DNA of 6,932 nucleotides from positions 1 through 6,932 of the forward strand of contig NZ_ABZS01000084.1 in assembly GCF_000173615.1 (NCBI RefSeq). The letters run 5' to 3'. The notes beneath the pieces are model-generated. The model did no database searches and was not told where the DNA came from. It saw only the letters and a program-made list of their open reading frames with translations. This document shows positions 1 to 5,910 of the stretch, one piece after another; position 1 is the stretch's first letter, and every line of letters begins with the position of its first letter. Source of the DNA: Sulfurihydrogenibium yellowstonense SS-5 (GTDB taxonomy: Bacteria > Aquificota > Aquificia > Aquificales > Hydrogenothermaceae). A program made the position numbers and the translations under genes.

Positions 1-671
1 CCCACAAAAGGGTCTAAAACCGTTTCTCCAACAAAAGAAAACATTTTTATAAGTCTCTTTGGTAGCTCTTCTGGAAACATAGCTTCATGATTTATCTGCT
101 TTTCACCGCCAAATTTCCAATGTCCTGAAAAATATTCTTTCCATTCTTCTTTTGTAAGCTTTGATTTTTCTTTTATATCTTTTGCTATTTTTTCTTTACC
201 ACCCGGTTTTTTAAAAATTAATATATATTCGTAATCTATTTCTACCAATCCGTTTGGTGGGTATGGATAAGACCCCATTACAACGGCTCCGCCTGTTGTG
301 TTTATAGTTGTTTTTTTCTGCCAAATAATACTGCCCATGTAATCAAATCCTATTTTTTCACACTGGCTGATGATTTCTGAATGAATAGGAATAACTTTAT
401 ACCTTCCATAAATTACAGACCTTGCAAATTGGTCTCCTACGTTGATGCATAATCTTCTGCCCGGTTTTAGTACTCTAAAACACTCTAGCCAAACTCTGTA
501 TAAATCTTTAAGATAATCGTGCAATGTTTGACCATAACCTATTTGGTTTTCAACGCCGTAATCTTTTATATGCCAATACGGTGGTGAAGTAATTATTAGA
601 CTTATACTTTCATCTTCAACTTCTTCCATGCTCCTGCTATCTGCAATGTATAGCTTTATCCAATTATCCAT
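1..671 (-). CDS. Beta-class DNA methyltransferase (N4-cytosine or N6-adenine), 3' end cut by window edge
   Basis: Translating from the ATG at 671 to the left edge gives 223 uninterrupted residues; the stop lies outside the window. TSPPYW (residues 28-33) is catalytic motif IV. KDYG and QIGYG follow, then RVLKPG and INVGD in the middle, and VLDPFVG at the edge is the start of the AdoMet-binding motif I. Motif IV before motif I defines the beta class. TSPPY rather than DPPY leans towards N4-cytosine modification, but N6-adenine is not excluded and the target site cannot be read. About 50 residues probably remain. The start is fixed by an in-frame TAA a few bases upstream and overlaps the end of the bisphosphatase gene by 8 nt, in another frame. 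No strong ribosome binding site is seen, so translation is probably coupled. No restriction endonuclease is visible, so it could be orphan or part of a system continuing to the left. Confidence 0.9.
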   Translation of the reverse strand, partial: MDNWIKLYIADSRSMEEVEDESISLIITSPPYWHIKDYGVENQIGYGQTLHDYLKDLYRVWLECFRVLKPGRRLCINVGDQFARSVIYGRYKVIPIHSEIISQCEKIGFDYMGSIIWQKKTTINTTGGAVVMGSYPYPPNGLVEIDYEYILIFKKPGGKEKIAKDIKEKSKLTKEEWKEYFSGHWKFGGEKQINHEAMFPEELPKRLIKMFSFVGETVLDPFV

Positions 672-1635
672 TTTTTAACATACTCTTTAATTTTTCCATC
701 TCATATTTTCCACCTAAGAATACAGGTACTCTTTGATGAATGTCTGTTGGCTTGATGTTTAATATATCTTCTTTTCCTGTTGTTGCCATTCCGCCGGCTT
801 GGACTGTTAAAAATGCCATAGGTGATGCTTCGTATAAAAGTCTTAGTTTACCGTTTTTATTTTTTACATCCGCCGGATAAGCAAAAATTCCGCCTTTTAT
901 TAACGTTCTGTGAACGTCTGCAACCATAGACCCGATGTATCTTGATGTGTAGCCTTCATCTTTTAGACTTTCTATATACTCTTTTAATCCTGCATCAATC
1001 CATTTTTTATCGTTGGATTCATTGATTGAGTAAATCTTTCCTTTTTCTGGTATTTTCATATTTGGATGGGAAAGTAGATACATGCCAACCGCCGGGTCTA
1101 AGGTAAAGCCATTAACGCCATTTCCTGTTGATAAAACAAGCATCGTAGAAGACCCATAGATTACATATCCGGCCGCAACTTGCTTATATCCTTCCTGTAA
1201 GAAATCTGAAACATCTGAATTTACTCTTCTATGAATAGAGAAAATTGTTCCTATGCTGATGTTTACATCAATGTTAGAAGACCCATCAAGCGGGTCAAAA
1301 GCTATCACGTATTTAGCATCTTTTCCTTCTTCCGGAAAGATTGGCTCATCAAGCTCTTCAGAAGCTAAGGCGAAAAATTCTCCTGATTGAGAGAGGTATT
1401 GAATAAGCAGATTATTTGAAAGCTCGTCAAGCTTTTTAACTTCTTCGCCTTGAATGTTTTTTTTGCCTGCCATTCCAAGAATATCGGCCAATCCTGCCAT
1501 TCTTACATGAGAAGCAATAACTTTTGTAGCTGATTCTATTGCAACCAATGCACGGGATAAAGACCCTGTTGCATTCGGATAAAGTCTTTCTTGTTCTAAA
1601 ATAAAACTATTTAAATCCATGCCTATCCTTGTCAT
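664..1635 (-). CDS. fbp: Class I fructose-1,6-bisphosphatase
   Basis: This cytoplasmic enzyme hydrolyses fructose-1,6-bisphosphate to fructose-6-phosphate plus phosphate, the committed step of gluconeogenesis. The 323-residue length is normal for class I. Metal and catalytic residues are in place: SEE at 92-94, FDPLDGSSNID at 113-123 (metal-binding D114 and D117), and Y268-E269 within KLRLLYEASPMA at 263-274. The substrate-binding segment RYIGSMVADVHRTL is at 232-245. The ATG at 1635 is chosen because it overlaps the upstream gene's stop (ATGA, 4 nt) and has GGAGGG about 6 nt upstream; M6 is a less likely alternative. It lies two genes after an aldolase-like gene, so it probably acts on that enzyme's product. 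No truncation or missing active-site residue was seen. Confidence 0.97.
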   Translation of the reverse strand: MTRIGMDLNSFILEQERLYPNATGSLSRALVAIESATKVIASHVRMAGLADILGMAGKKNIQGEEVKKLDELSNNLLIQYLSQSGEFFALASEELDEPIFPEEGKDAKYVIAFDPLDGSSNIDVNISIGTIFSIHRRVNSDVSDFLQEGYKQVAAGYVIYGSSTMLVLSTGNGVNGFTLDPAVGMYLLSHPNMKIPEKGKIYSINESNDKKWIDAGLKEYIESLKDEGYTSRYIGSMVADVHRTLIKGGIFAYPADVKNKNGKLRLLYEASPMAFLTVQAGGMATTGKEDILNIKPTDIHQRVPVFLGGKYEMEKLKSMLKNG

Positions 1636-2147
1636 TTTAAACCCTCCGCTTCTTTTTTGTACTCTTTAAGCTTTGATATAAATCTTCTGTCTTTTATGTT
1701 TTGATATATGTAATGAAAGTCTAAAGCATTGTAATAAGATTTAACAATCATTCTAACAAGCTCACAAACTAAGTCGTCACCTTCTACGCAGAATTTCATC
1801 ATATCTAAAATCAAGTCTTCAAGAGATAGGACGTTTAAAATCTCTTCTCTGTCAACTTCTATTTGATTTAACATTCCGGTTAGTAGATGAAAATCTTTAC
1901 TTACTTCTATAGTAATATCATCTTTTAGCCAAAGGTCGCCAAATTTTTTATATCCAAGATTGGATAAAACTTTTTCAAGAAACATTATATCCGGATGAAG
2001 AAGTGAGATCATATTGGCAGGATACATTCCCTGGGTATAAACAGATAAAGCAAACTTACCAACTATTACAGGGCGAGTTTTTTCTCCCGCCCTTTTATAC
2101 TCTCTGTAAATCTCTTTTATAGCCTCTATCTGCTTGTCTAAACTCAA
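1632..2147 (-). CDS. Hypothetical protein resembling a degraded nucleotidyltransferase-fold (DUF6036-like) protein
   Basis: The 171-residue product has no certain function. Its layout recalls minimal nucleotidyltransferase-fold proteins. VIVGKFALSVYTQG (residues about 27-40) sits where these have a GG-x-A motif. NMISLLHPD (45-53) sits where T-x-D-I-D would be. ITIEVS follows near 78-83, and VLSLEDLILDMM in the C-terminal half matches the usual SLEDLI-D-L segment. The paired catalytic aspartates and second glycine are absent, so it is probably not catalytic. The start is TTG at 2147, immediately after the aldolase TAA, with GGAG 8 nt upstream; the first internal ATG would delete the N-terminal 40 residues. 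It overlaps fbp by 4 nt, so it is translationally coupled to both sugar-phosphate genes. A regulatory or scaffold role is only a guess. Confidence 0.75.
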   Translation of the reverse strand: MSLDKQIEAIKEIYREYKRAGEKTRPVIVGKFALSVYTQGMYPANMISLLHPDIMFLEKVLSNLGYKKFGDLWLKDDITIEVSKDFHLLTGMLNQIEVDREEILNVLSLEDLILDMMKFCVEGDDLVCELVRMIVKSYYNALDFHYIYQNIKDRRFISKLKEYKKEAEGLK

Positions 2148-3566
2148 TTAATCTGCTCCGGCTTCAAGCTTAATTTCTTGTGCTTTTTGTTGTACATCCT
2201 TTGTAGAACCTTTAACGTAGCTCTTTTTAACAAGTTTTATGTATTTGTCTGTGTACTGTTTTGTGTCAAACACTTTTAATTTTTCAAACAAGAATTCAAA
2301 CTTTTTCTCTATTGCATCAAGAATTTCCTCTTTGTTTTCTAAAGTCCACCATTGATATTTAAACGGTCCAAGGCCTCTTTTTCTTGATTTGTATAAGAAT
2401 TGTTCTCTTGTCATTCCTTCTTTCCATTCATCTTTAAAGTTTTCTTCGATGAATTTGTATATCTCTTCCTTAAACTTTTCTGGTGCGAGGTCAAACATGA
2501 TGTTTTGAAATCCCGTTGCTAAATGTATTTCAGAGCAGTTGTTTTCTGGGAATTTATCAAACAACTCTTCCGGTAATGTAGAAGCTCCGTGCTGAACCGT
2601 TCCTGAAAGTCCGTATTTCTTTCTTGCAACTGCTCCAATATCTCTTAAGACATTAAAGTCAAGTTTTACTTTTGCAATCGTGCCATCCGGAAGTGGAATG
2701 CCTCCATGCTCTGTTCCCGTTTGGACAGAGATTTTAGATATGCCTGGCTTTTTATTTAATGTCTCTAAATATCCTTCCATAAACGCCTCAAATTCTTCTA
2801 CCGTAGAGTTTTTACCGCCGATATGTCCAATCTCTGCACCAATGGATACGTTTATTCCTTCCGGCTCTATCTCTCTAATATAGTCTGTCATTTTTGCAGT
2901 ATTTAAGTAGTTATGATATTGCTGTTCTTTTAAAGTTTCTTTTGAATAGTCAACCAACGTTGATGGGTCTATGTCTATATTGTAAAATCCTGCATCTATT
3001 GCTTCTTTTGTTAATTCTTTGATAGCGTTTAATTCTTTTTCTGGATTTTCAAAGTATTTTTTAGCACTAAATTGGAAGTGGTCTCCTTGCATGAATACAG
3101 GTCCTTTGTATCCTTCTTTTATAGCTGCAGCTAATACGCATGCTGCATACTCAGAGGGTCTTTGATACGTGTATTCAATTTCAGATTTGGCAATCTCAAA
3201 AATCATAGCACCGATGTTATTTCTTATTCCGACTTTAAACATTCTTCTTGCAACGTCGTAAGTCATTCCTCTAATGTTTACTGCCGGCGTTGTAAAATTT
3301 CTTGTTTCTCCTCTTCCCATTGCCATGTATAAATCATGTATAGAAGATGCAACAGCTCCAAACTCATTTGCTATTTCTCTGATAATGTATTTAACTTCTT
3401 CTTTTAAATTATAATCTTTTGAAAAAACCGCTGTGTAGATAAGGTCGTCAATAACTGTTTCTCTTAATTTTTTTTCATCTAAAATTTTTACACCGGAATC
3501 TGAAATTTCAACAACTCCATTTAAAATTTCTTTAACTTGTTCTAAATTTGAAAGAATATTTGCCAT
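2148..3566 (-). CDS. Class II fructose-bisphosphate aldolase-like protein, long form
   Basis: Probably the zinc-dependent cytoplasmic aldolase that reversibly joins glyceraldehyde-3-phosphate and dihydroxyacetone phosphate. Class II barrel motifs appear in order: QGDHFQ at 160-165 (catalytic Asp162 and zinc ligand His163), NIDIDPSTL at 196-204, GAEIGHIGG at 243-251, GTEHGG at 284-289 (His287), QHGAST at 325-330 (His326) and HLATGFQN at 348-355. At 472 residues it is well above the usual 280-360, with about 150 extra residues before the DH motif and a C-terminal extension. The last motif departs from the usual N-x-D-T-D phosphate-binding segment. The ATG at 3566 has AAAGGAGGG 4-5 nt upstream, so the start is firm. 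It is the first gene of an operon with fbp, which supports FBP as substrate; a tagatose-bisphosphate or related ketose-bisphosphate aldolase is the alternative. Confidence 0.85.
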   Translation of the reverse strand: MANILSNLEQVKEILNGVVEISDSGVKILDEKKLRETVIDDLIYTAVFSKDYNLKEEVKYIIREIANEFGAVASSIHDLYMAMGRGETRNFTTPAVNIRGMTYDVARRMFKVGIRNNIGAMIFEIAKSEIEYTYQRPSEYAACVLAAAIKEGYKGPVFMQGDHFQFSAKKYFENPEKELNAIKELTKEAIDAGFYNIDIDPSTLVDYSKETLKEQQYHNYLNTAKMTDYIREIEPEGINVSIGAEIGHIGGKNSTVEEFEAFMEGYLETLNKKPGISKISVQTGTEHGGIPLPDGTIAKVKLDFNVLRDIGAVARKKYGLSGTVQHGASTLPEELFDKFPENNCSEIHLATGFQNIMFDLAPEKFKEEIYKFIEENFKDEWKEGMTREQFLYKSRKRGLGPFKYQWWTLENKEEILDAIEKKFEFLFEKLKVFDTKQYTDKYIKLVKKSYVKGSTKDVQQKAQEIKLEAGAD

Positions 3567-3570
3567 GACA

Positions 3571-3579
3571 CCCTCCTTT
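3571..3579 (-). promoter_or_regulatory. Strong ribosome binding site of the aldolase-like gene
   Basis: On the minus strand this reads AAAGGAGGG, ending 4 nt before the ATG at 3566. It is the strongest Shine-Dalgarno sequence among the minus-strand genes and fixes the start of the operon's first gene. Confidence 0.85.
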
Positions 3580-3598
3580 GATGGTTTAATTCAAAAAT

Positions 3599-3607
3599 AT
3601 TATAACA
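3599..3607 (-). promoter_or_regulatory. Extended -10 promoter of the aldolase-fbp operon
   Basis: The minus strand reads TGTTATAAT, an exact extended -10 element (TG-n-TATAAT). It predicts transcription starting near 3591, about 25 nt before the ATG and a few bases ahead of the ribosome binding site. No good -35 hexamer lies 16-18 bp upstream (the best is AACTCA), which is tolerable for an extended -10 promoter. It is the only convincing promoter close in front of the four-gene operon. Confidence 0.6.
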
Positions 3608-3668
3608 TTGCAGATAAGAAGTGAGTTATAGATGTAAGATTATGAAGAGATGAGAATTGAGATGGAAT

Positions 3669-3696
3669 TTTACAATCTTCACAGCTTAGATGTAAC
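3669..3696 (-). repeat. Degenerate CRISPR-repeat-like sequence A
   Basis: Aligned without gaps against the last 28 bases of the array repeat, 20 of 28 positions agree by hand count. The best-kept part is AGATG-T-AAC, where the repeat has AGATGGAAC. The orientation equals that of the array repeats, so a minus-strand transcript would read GTTACATCT at its 5' end, like GTTCCATCT of the true repeat. It lies about 2.1 kb from the array. It may be a relic repeat or the second repeat of a crRNA-like gene; chance cannot be fully excluded. Confidence 0.5.
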
Positions 3697-3760
3697 AAAA
3701 ACGTATGACGCGATCGATATTTAAACCATTATCATTCTCTTAAAACTTCTCACGTTTCGC

Positions 3761-3788
3761 CTTACGTAACCACACAGTCAGATGCAAC
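3761..3788 (-). repeat. Degenerate CRISPR-repeat-like sequence B
   Basis: The plus strand reads CACACAGTCAGATGCAAC where the array repeat has CACACGGTTCAGATGGAAC: two substitutions and one missing T. The start, CTTACGTAAC, also resembles CTTTATAACC, with small indels. It has the same orientation as copy A and the array. Copies A and B enclose 64 nt, longer than the 36-39 nt spacers of the array. A 9-bp inverted repeat (3737-3745 with 3792-3800) brackets this copy. Confidence 0.6.
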
Positions 3789-3924
3789 AGATTTTAAGAG
3801 TTAGTGCAAAGATTTGACTTGTTGTATTTTGCTGTTTTTTAAAAAGTGATGCAAAGTTTTTTTGATCAAATAATAATGCGTCGTTTTTTTTTAGGAATGT
3901 AAGGATGATTACATCAACGAGCAT
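3778..3924 (-). pseudogene. Remnant resembling the C-terminal half of a PIN-domain (VapC-like) toxin
   Basis: A 48-codon reading frame (ATG at 3924, TGA at 3780-3778) encodes VDVIILTFLKKNDALLFDQ followed by KNFASLFKK. This spacing, an Asp followed by a hydrophobic helix, then ALL-x-x-D-x-x-F, is that of the last third of PIN-domain ribonucleases, where one would expect a text like D-IIAA-A, then LLT-D-DF. The first two-thirds of a PIN domain, with its first acidic residues, is missing, and the upstream frames are closed by stops, so this is probably not a working nuclease. The last two codons and the stop lie inside repeat-like sequence B. No antitoxin partner is seen. The call rests on pattern memory and could be wrong. 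Confidence 0.35.
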
Positions 3925-3927
3925 TCC
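3894..3927. repeat. Nested imperfect inverted repeat
   Basis: GGAATG (3894-3899) pairs with CATTCC (3922-3927), and inside it GATG (3904-3907) pairs with CATC (3912-3915) around a 4-nt ATTA loop, with unequal internal loops between the two stems. In the minus direction it is followed by an A run, not a T run, so it is not a standard terminator. It lies in the PIN-like remnant. Confidence 0.4.
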
Positions 3928-4006
3928 ACTCTTAACTTTTAATTGTTAGATTAATATTTATTCTTTCTTTTTCTCCTTTTCAAAGTTTTTGGTTAACGAT
4001 GATTTT

Positions 4007-5098
4007 TTATTTATCTATTATCCCCTTTTTAATTTTCTCTTCTTCTAATTTCAAAGTTTCAATTATTGATTCAATAGTTTCTATTTCTTTATTTACTGAT
4101 ACCTGTGCTTCTTCAATAAGTTCTTGGATAGGTTTATTGTATTTTATAGAAAAAGATTTTGGAAAGGCGAAAAATATCTTATTTCCTATTATCGATAAGT
4201 GAAATTCTCCAATAGAATTTCTTAAGTTTATCAATTTTTCCATTACTGCAGGGGTAAGTGTTTTTCTAAGCTCTACCTGGTCTTGTGTTTCAATGTAAAA
4301 ATATTCATTAAATTGACCGCTTTCAAGTTTTGCTTTTTTGTACCCTTTTTTTCTTTTAGATAGAAATGAGAGAATTGCGACTACTATGGCTATTGCTATA
4401 AAGAGACCAAAAAAGGGCAAGTCTTTTTTAAAGAACGGGTTCGAAAACATAGATATTATATTTGGTATAAGTATTCCCATGATCACTAAGAATATTATTA
4501 TTTTAATTATAAGGATTGTGTCATTTAATAGTTTATCCTTTCCAATCTTTTTTGAGTTGAGTATTATTCCTTTTTTGTTGAATGGAGATTCTATAATGTA
4601 CAGCCTCCCGTCGAATATTACCGTTGTAGATGAATGGCTATGTCCATCACTATCTGTTTCAGTGTGTTCTTCCAGTAATGTTATGTTTGAAGCTTTGTAT
4701 GGAAAATTTGAAATTTCTCCTTTTGTAAGGCTATTTGATGCAAATCGGTCAGGTCTTGGAAAGAGATTAGATGCCATGACTTCATCAAGAGTTAATCCGT
4801 CCTTGTAGATAAACTCGGTATTTTTTTCTTTAAAGGCAGGTTCGTAAATTGCTTTTGAGATTTCCTTGCTTATTGAGTTTTCTATGTATCTTTTTGCGAA
4901 AATTAGTATTGCTATCAGTGGAATTGTTATAAAAGGAATGACGAAGAACTCATTAGAATTTGGGCTGTGAGTAATTAATAATGCAAATGAGATGATGGTT
5001 ACAATAAATAGTATCACATTGGTAATGTCTATTATTAGAATTGCTGATTGAGTTGATTTTCTTTTTCTTTCTAATTTATCTAACTCTCCTTGTCTCAT
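4007..5098 (-). CDS. DUF3137-family membrane protein
   Basis: The 363-residue protein matches the DUF3137 family, whose genes often accompany lemA; its biochemical role is unknown. Hydrophobic segments lie at about 19-43 and 50-68, then 193-216 and 228-247. Between the pairs is a soluble part with a His/Asp/Ser-rich loop (residues 145-158) and FDGRLYIIESPFNKK. The C-terminal part carries the family-typical KLESGQFNEYF, TQDQVELRKTLTPAVMEKL and GNKIFFAF, and ends in a charged helix likely to form a coiled coil. The second membrane pair between the two soluble parts looks like an addition to the usual plan. The ATG at 5098 has AGGAGA 4 nt upstream, overlapping the lemA stop codon; the intergenic gap is only 8 nt, so the two are co-transcribed. 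Confidence 0.8.
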   Translation of the reverse strand: MRQGELDKLERKRKSTQSAILIIDITNVILFIVTIISFALLITHSPNSNEFFVIPFITIPLIAILIFAKRYIENSISKEISKAIYEPAFKEKNTEFIYKDGLTLDEVMASNLFPRPDRFASNSLTKGEISNFPYKASNITLLEEHTETDSDGHSHSSTTVIFDGRLYIIESPFNKKGIILNSKKIGKDKLLNDTILIIKIIIFLVIMGILIPNIISMFSNPFFKKDLPFFGLFIAIAIVVAILSFLSKRKKGYKKAKLESGQFNEYFYIETQDQVELRKTLTPAVMEKLINLRNSIGEFHLSIIGNKIFFAFPKSFSIKYNKPIQELIEEAQVSVNKEIETIESIIETLKLEEEKIKKGIIDK

Positions 5099-5106
5099 AT
5101 TTTCTC

Positions 5107-5664
5107 CTATTTTTTAAAGAGTTCTCCAATATCTATATTAGCTCCTTCTTCCTCTGGTATTGTAAATACTTCTTTTCTTTGTAGTCCTAATATTTTTGCA
5201 ATAAAGGTAAATGGAATTTGTTCTAAGATGTTGTTATATTCTGTTACTGCTTGGTTGTAAAATCTTCTTGCCGCTGCAATTGATTCTTCAACATCTGTTA
5301 GTGTTGCTTGGAGTTGTAAAAAGCTACTGTTCGCTTTAAGGTCTGGATAATTTTCAAATCTTACTTTAAGTGATTGTAAAGCTTTCGAAAGCTCTTGTTC
5401 TATTTGTAGTCTTTTTTCCGGGTTTTCAATTTTTTCTGCTGATTCACGAAGTCTTGTTATTTTTTCTAATAGGTCTTTTTCATACTGCATATAGGCTTTT
5501 ACGCTTTCTACAAGATTTGGTATCAAGTCTCTTCTTTTTTTAAGTTCTGCGTCAATTGCTCCAAGTGCGTTATCTACGTTGTTTTTCTTAGAGATAACAG
5601 TGTTGTAGGTTAAGATGAAGCCTATTACTATGACGGCTAAGATTAACAGTAATGCTAAATTCAT
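5107..5664 (-). CDS. lemA: LemA family protein
   Basis: The 185-residue protein is the usual length for LemA. It has one N-terminal membrane segment (residues 2-20), then a helical body expected on the outer side of the membrane. Family signatures are LKKRRDLIPNLVESVKAY (41-58), YPDLKANSSFLQLQ (106-119), the helix LTDVEESIAAARRFYNQAV (122-140) and a tail with EVFTIPEEE (165-173). LemA is widespread but its molecular function is not settled; links to envelope maintenance have been proposed. The ATG at 5664 is preceded by AAAAAGGGGG, 6 nt away, a G-rich but plausible ribosome binding site. It is the first gene of a two-gene operon with the DUF3137 protein and is separated from the CRISPR array by 116 nt. 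Confidence 0.95.
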   Translation of the reverse strand: MNLALLLILAVIVIGFILTYNTVISKKNNVDNALGAIDAELKKRRDLIPNLVESVKAYMQYEKDLLEKITRLRESAEKIENPEKRLQIEQELSKALQSLKVRFENYPDLKANSSFLQLQATLTDVEESIAAARRFYNQAVTEYNNILEQIPFTFIAKILGLQRKEVFTIPEEEGANIDIGELFKK

Positions 5665-5682
5665 TTATTGCCCCCTTTTTTG

Positions 5683-5694
5683 TAAGAATTCTTA
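5683..5694. repeat. 12-bp perfect palindrome in the lemA leader
   Basis: TAAGAATTCTTA is self-complementary and lies between the predicted lemA transcription start and its ribosome binding site. It is a possible operator, but AT-rich palindromes of this length also arise by chance. Confidence 0.3.
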
Positions 5695-5705
5695 TTTATT
5701 TTACT

Positions 5706-5711
5706 ATTATA
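5706..5711 (-). promoter_or_regulatory. Probable -10 element of the lemA operon
   Basis: The minus strand reads TATAAT about 42 nt before the lemA ATG, predicting a start near 5699. The best -35 candidate is TTAAAA with an 18-bp gap, a weak match, and the surroundings are so A-rich that a chance hexamer is possible. Confidence 0.45.
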
Positions 5712-5874
5712 AATTTTTACTTTTGTTATTTTTAATTTTGTTTTTTTATTATTGCTCTATATCTTCAAGAGAGTTTGCTTCTTTCTAACCCACACGGTTC
5801 AGATGGAACTCTTCTGCTTTTTTAAAGTTTTCAAGTGCTTTTTCACTTTCTAACCCACACGGTTCAGATGGAAC

Positions 5875-5910
5875 AAGTATTAACTTAGCTGTAAATCCAA
5901 ATCTTGAATA
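5875..5910. repeat. Spacer 2, identical to spacer 15
   Basis: All 36 bases agree with 6729-6764 (both begin AAGTATTAAC and end AATCTTGAATA). The neighbouring spacers differ, so this is a single-spacer duplication 13 units apart. Confidence 0.97.

Larger units (their letters stand above)
3567..4006. other. Intergenic region of about 440 bp without an intact gene
   Basis: This AT-rich stretch separates the lemA operon from the aldolase operon. It contains the aldolase promoter at its left end, two degenerate CRISPR-repeat-like sequences, a PIN-domain-like gene remnant and a nested inverted repeat, each listed separately. No classical terminator (GC stem followed by a T run in the minus direction) was found after the DUF3137 gene. 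The pieces look like debris of a mobile or defence locus. Confidence 0.7.
5665..5780. other. AT-rich gap between CRISPR array and lemA
   Basis: These 116 nt, strongly T-rich on the plus strand at 5695-5755, hold the lemA leader and promoter. If the array were transcribed rightward this would be its leader; with the leftward direction inferred here it is the trailer side. No terminator separates the array from lemA in the minus direction. Confidence 0.6.

Noticed and set aside
3657..3668. A third repeat-like tail (TTGAGATGGAAT) just left of degenerate repeat A.
   Set aside because: Only the last 12 bases resemble the repeat, and it directly abuts copy A with no spacer.
3650..3723. Plus-strand reading frame of about 24 codons starting ATGAGAATTG.
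   Set aside because: It is short, lacks a ribosome binding site, is unrecognised and overlaps repeat-like sequence A.
3669..3788. The repeat-like pair as a tracrRNA anti-repeat.
   Set aside because: tracrRNA belongs to type II and some type V systems with repeats of about 36 nt; this 29-nt repeat looks like type I/III, and no Cas9 or Cas12 gene is visible.
3827..3855. GATGCAAA at an array-like distance (67 nt) from degenerate repeat B.
   Set aside because: The other 20 bases agree no better than chance with the repeat.
2680..4808. Plus-strand open frames opposite the aldolase-like and DUF3137 genes.
   Set aside because: They are antisense shadows of well-supported minus-strand genes, with no ribosome binding sites or family motifs.
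5750..5780. CTCT / AGAG short hairpin left of the array as a terminator.
   Set aside because: The stem is about 4 bp, and in the minus direction it is followed by an A run, not a T run.
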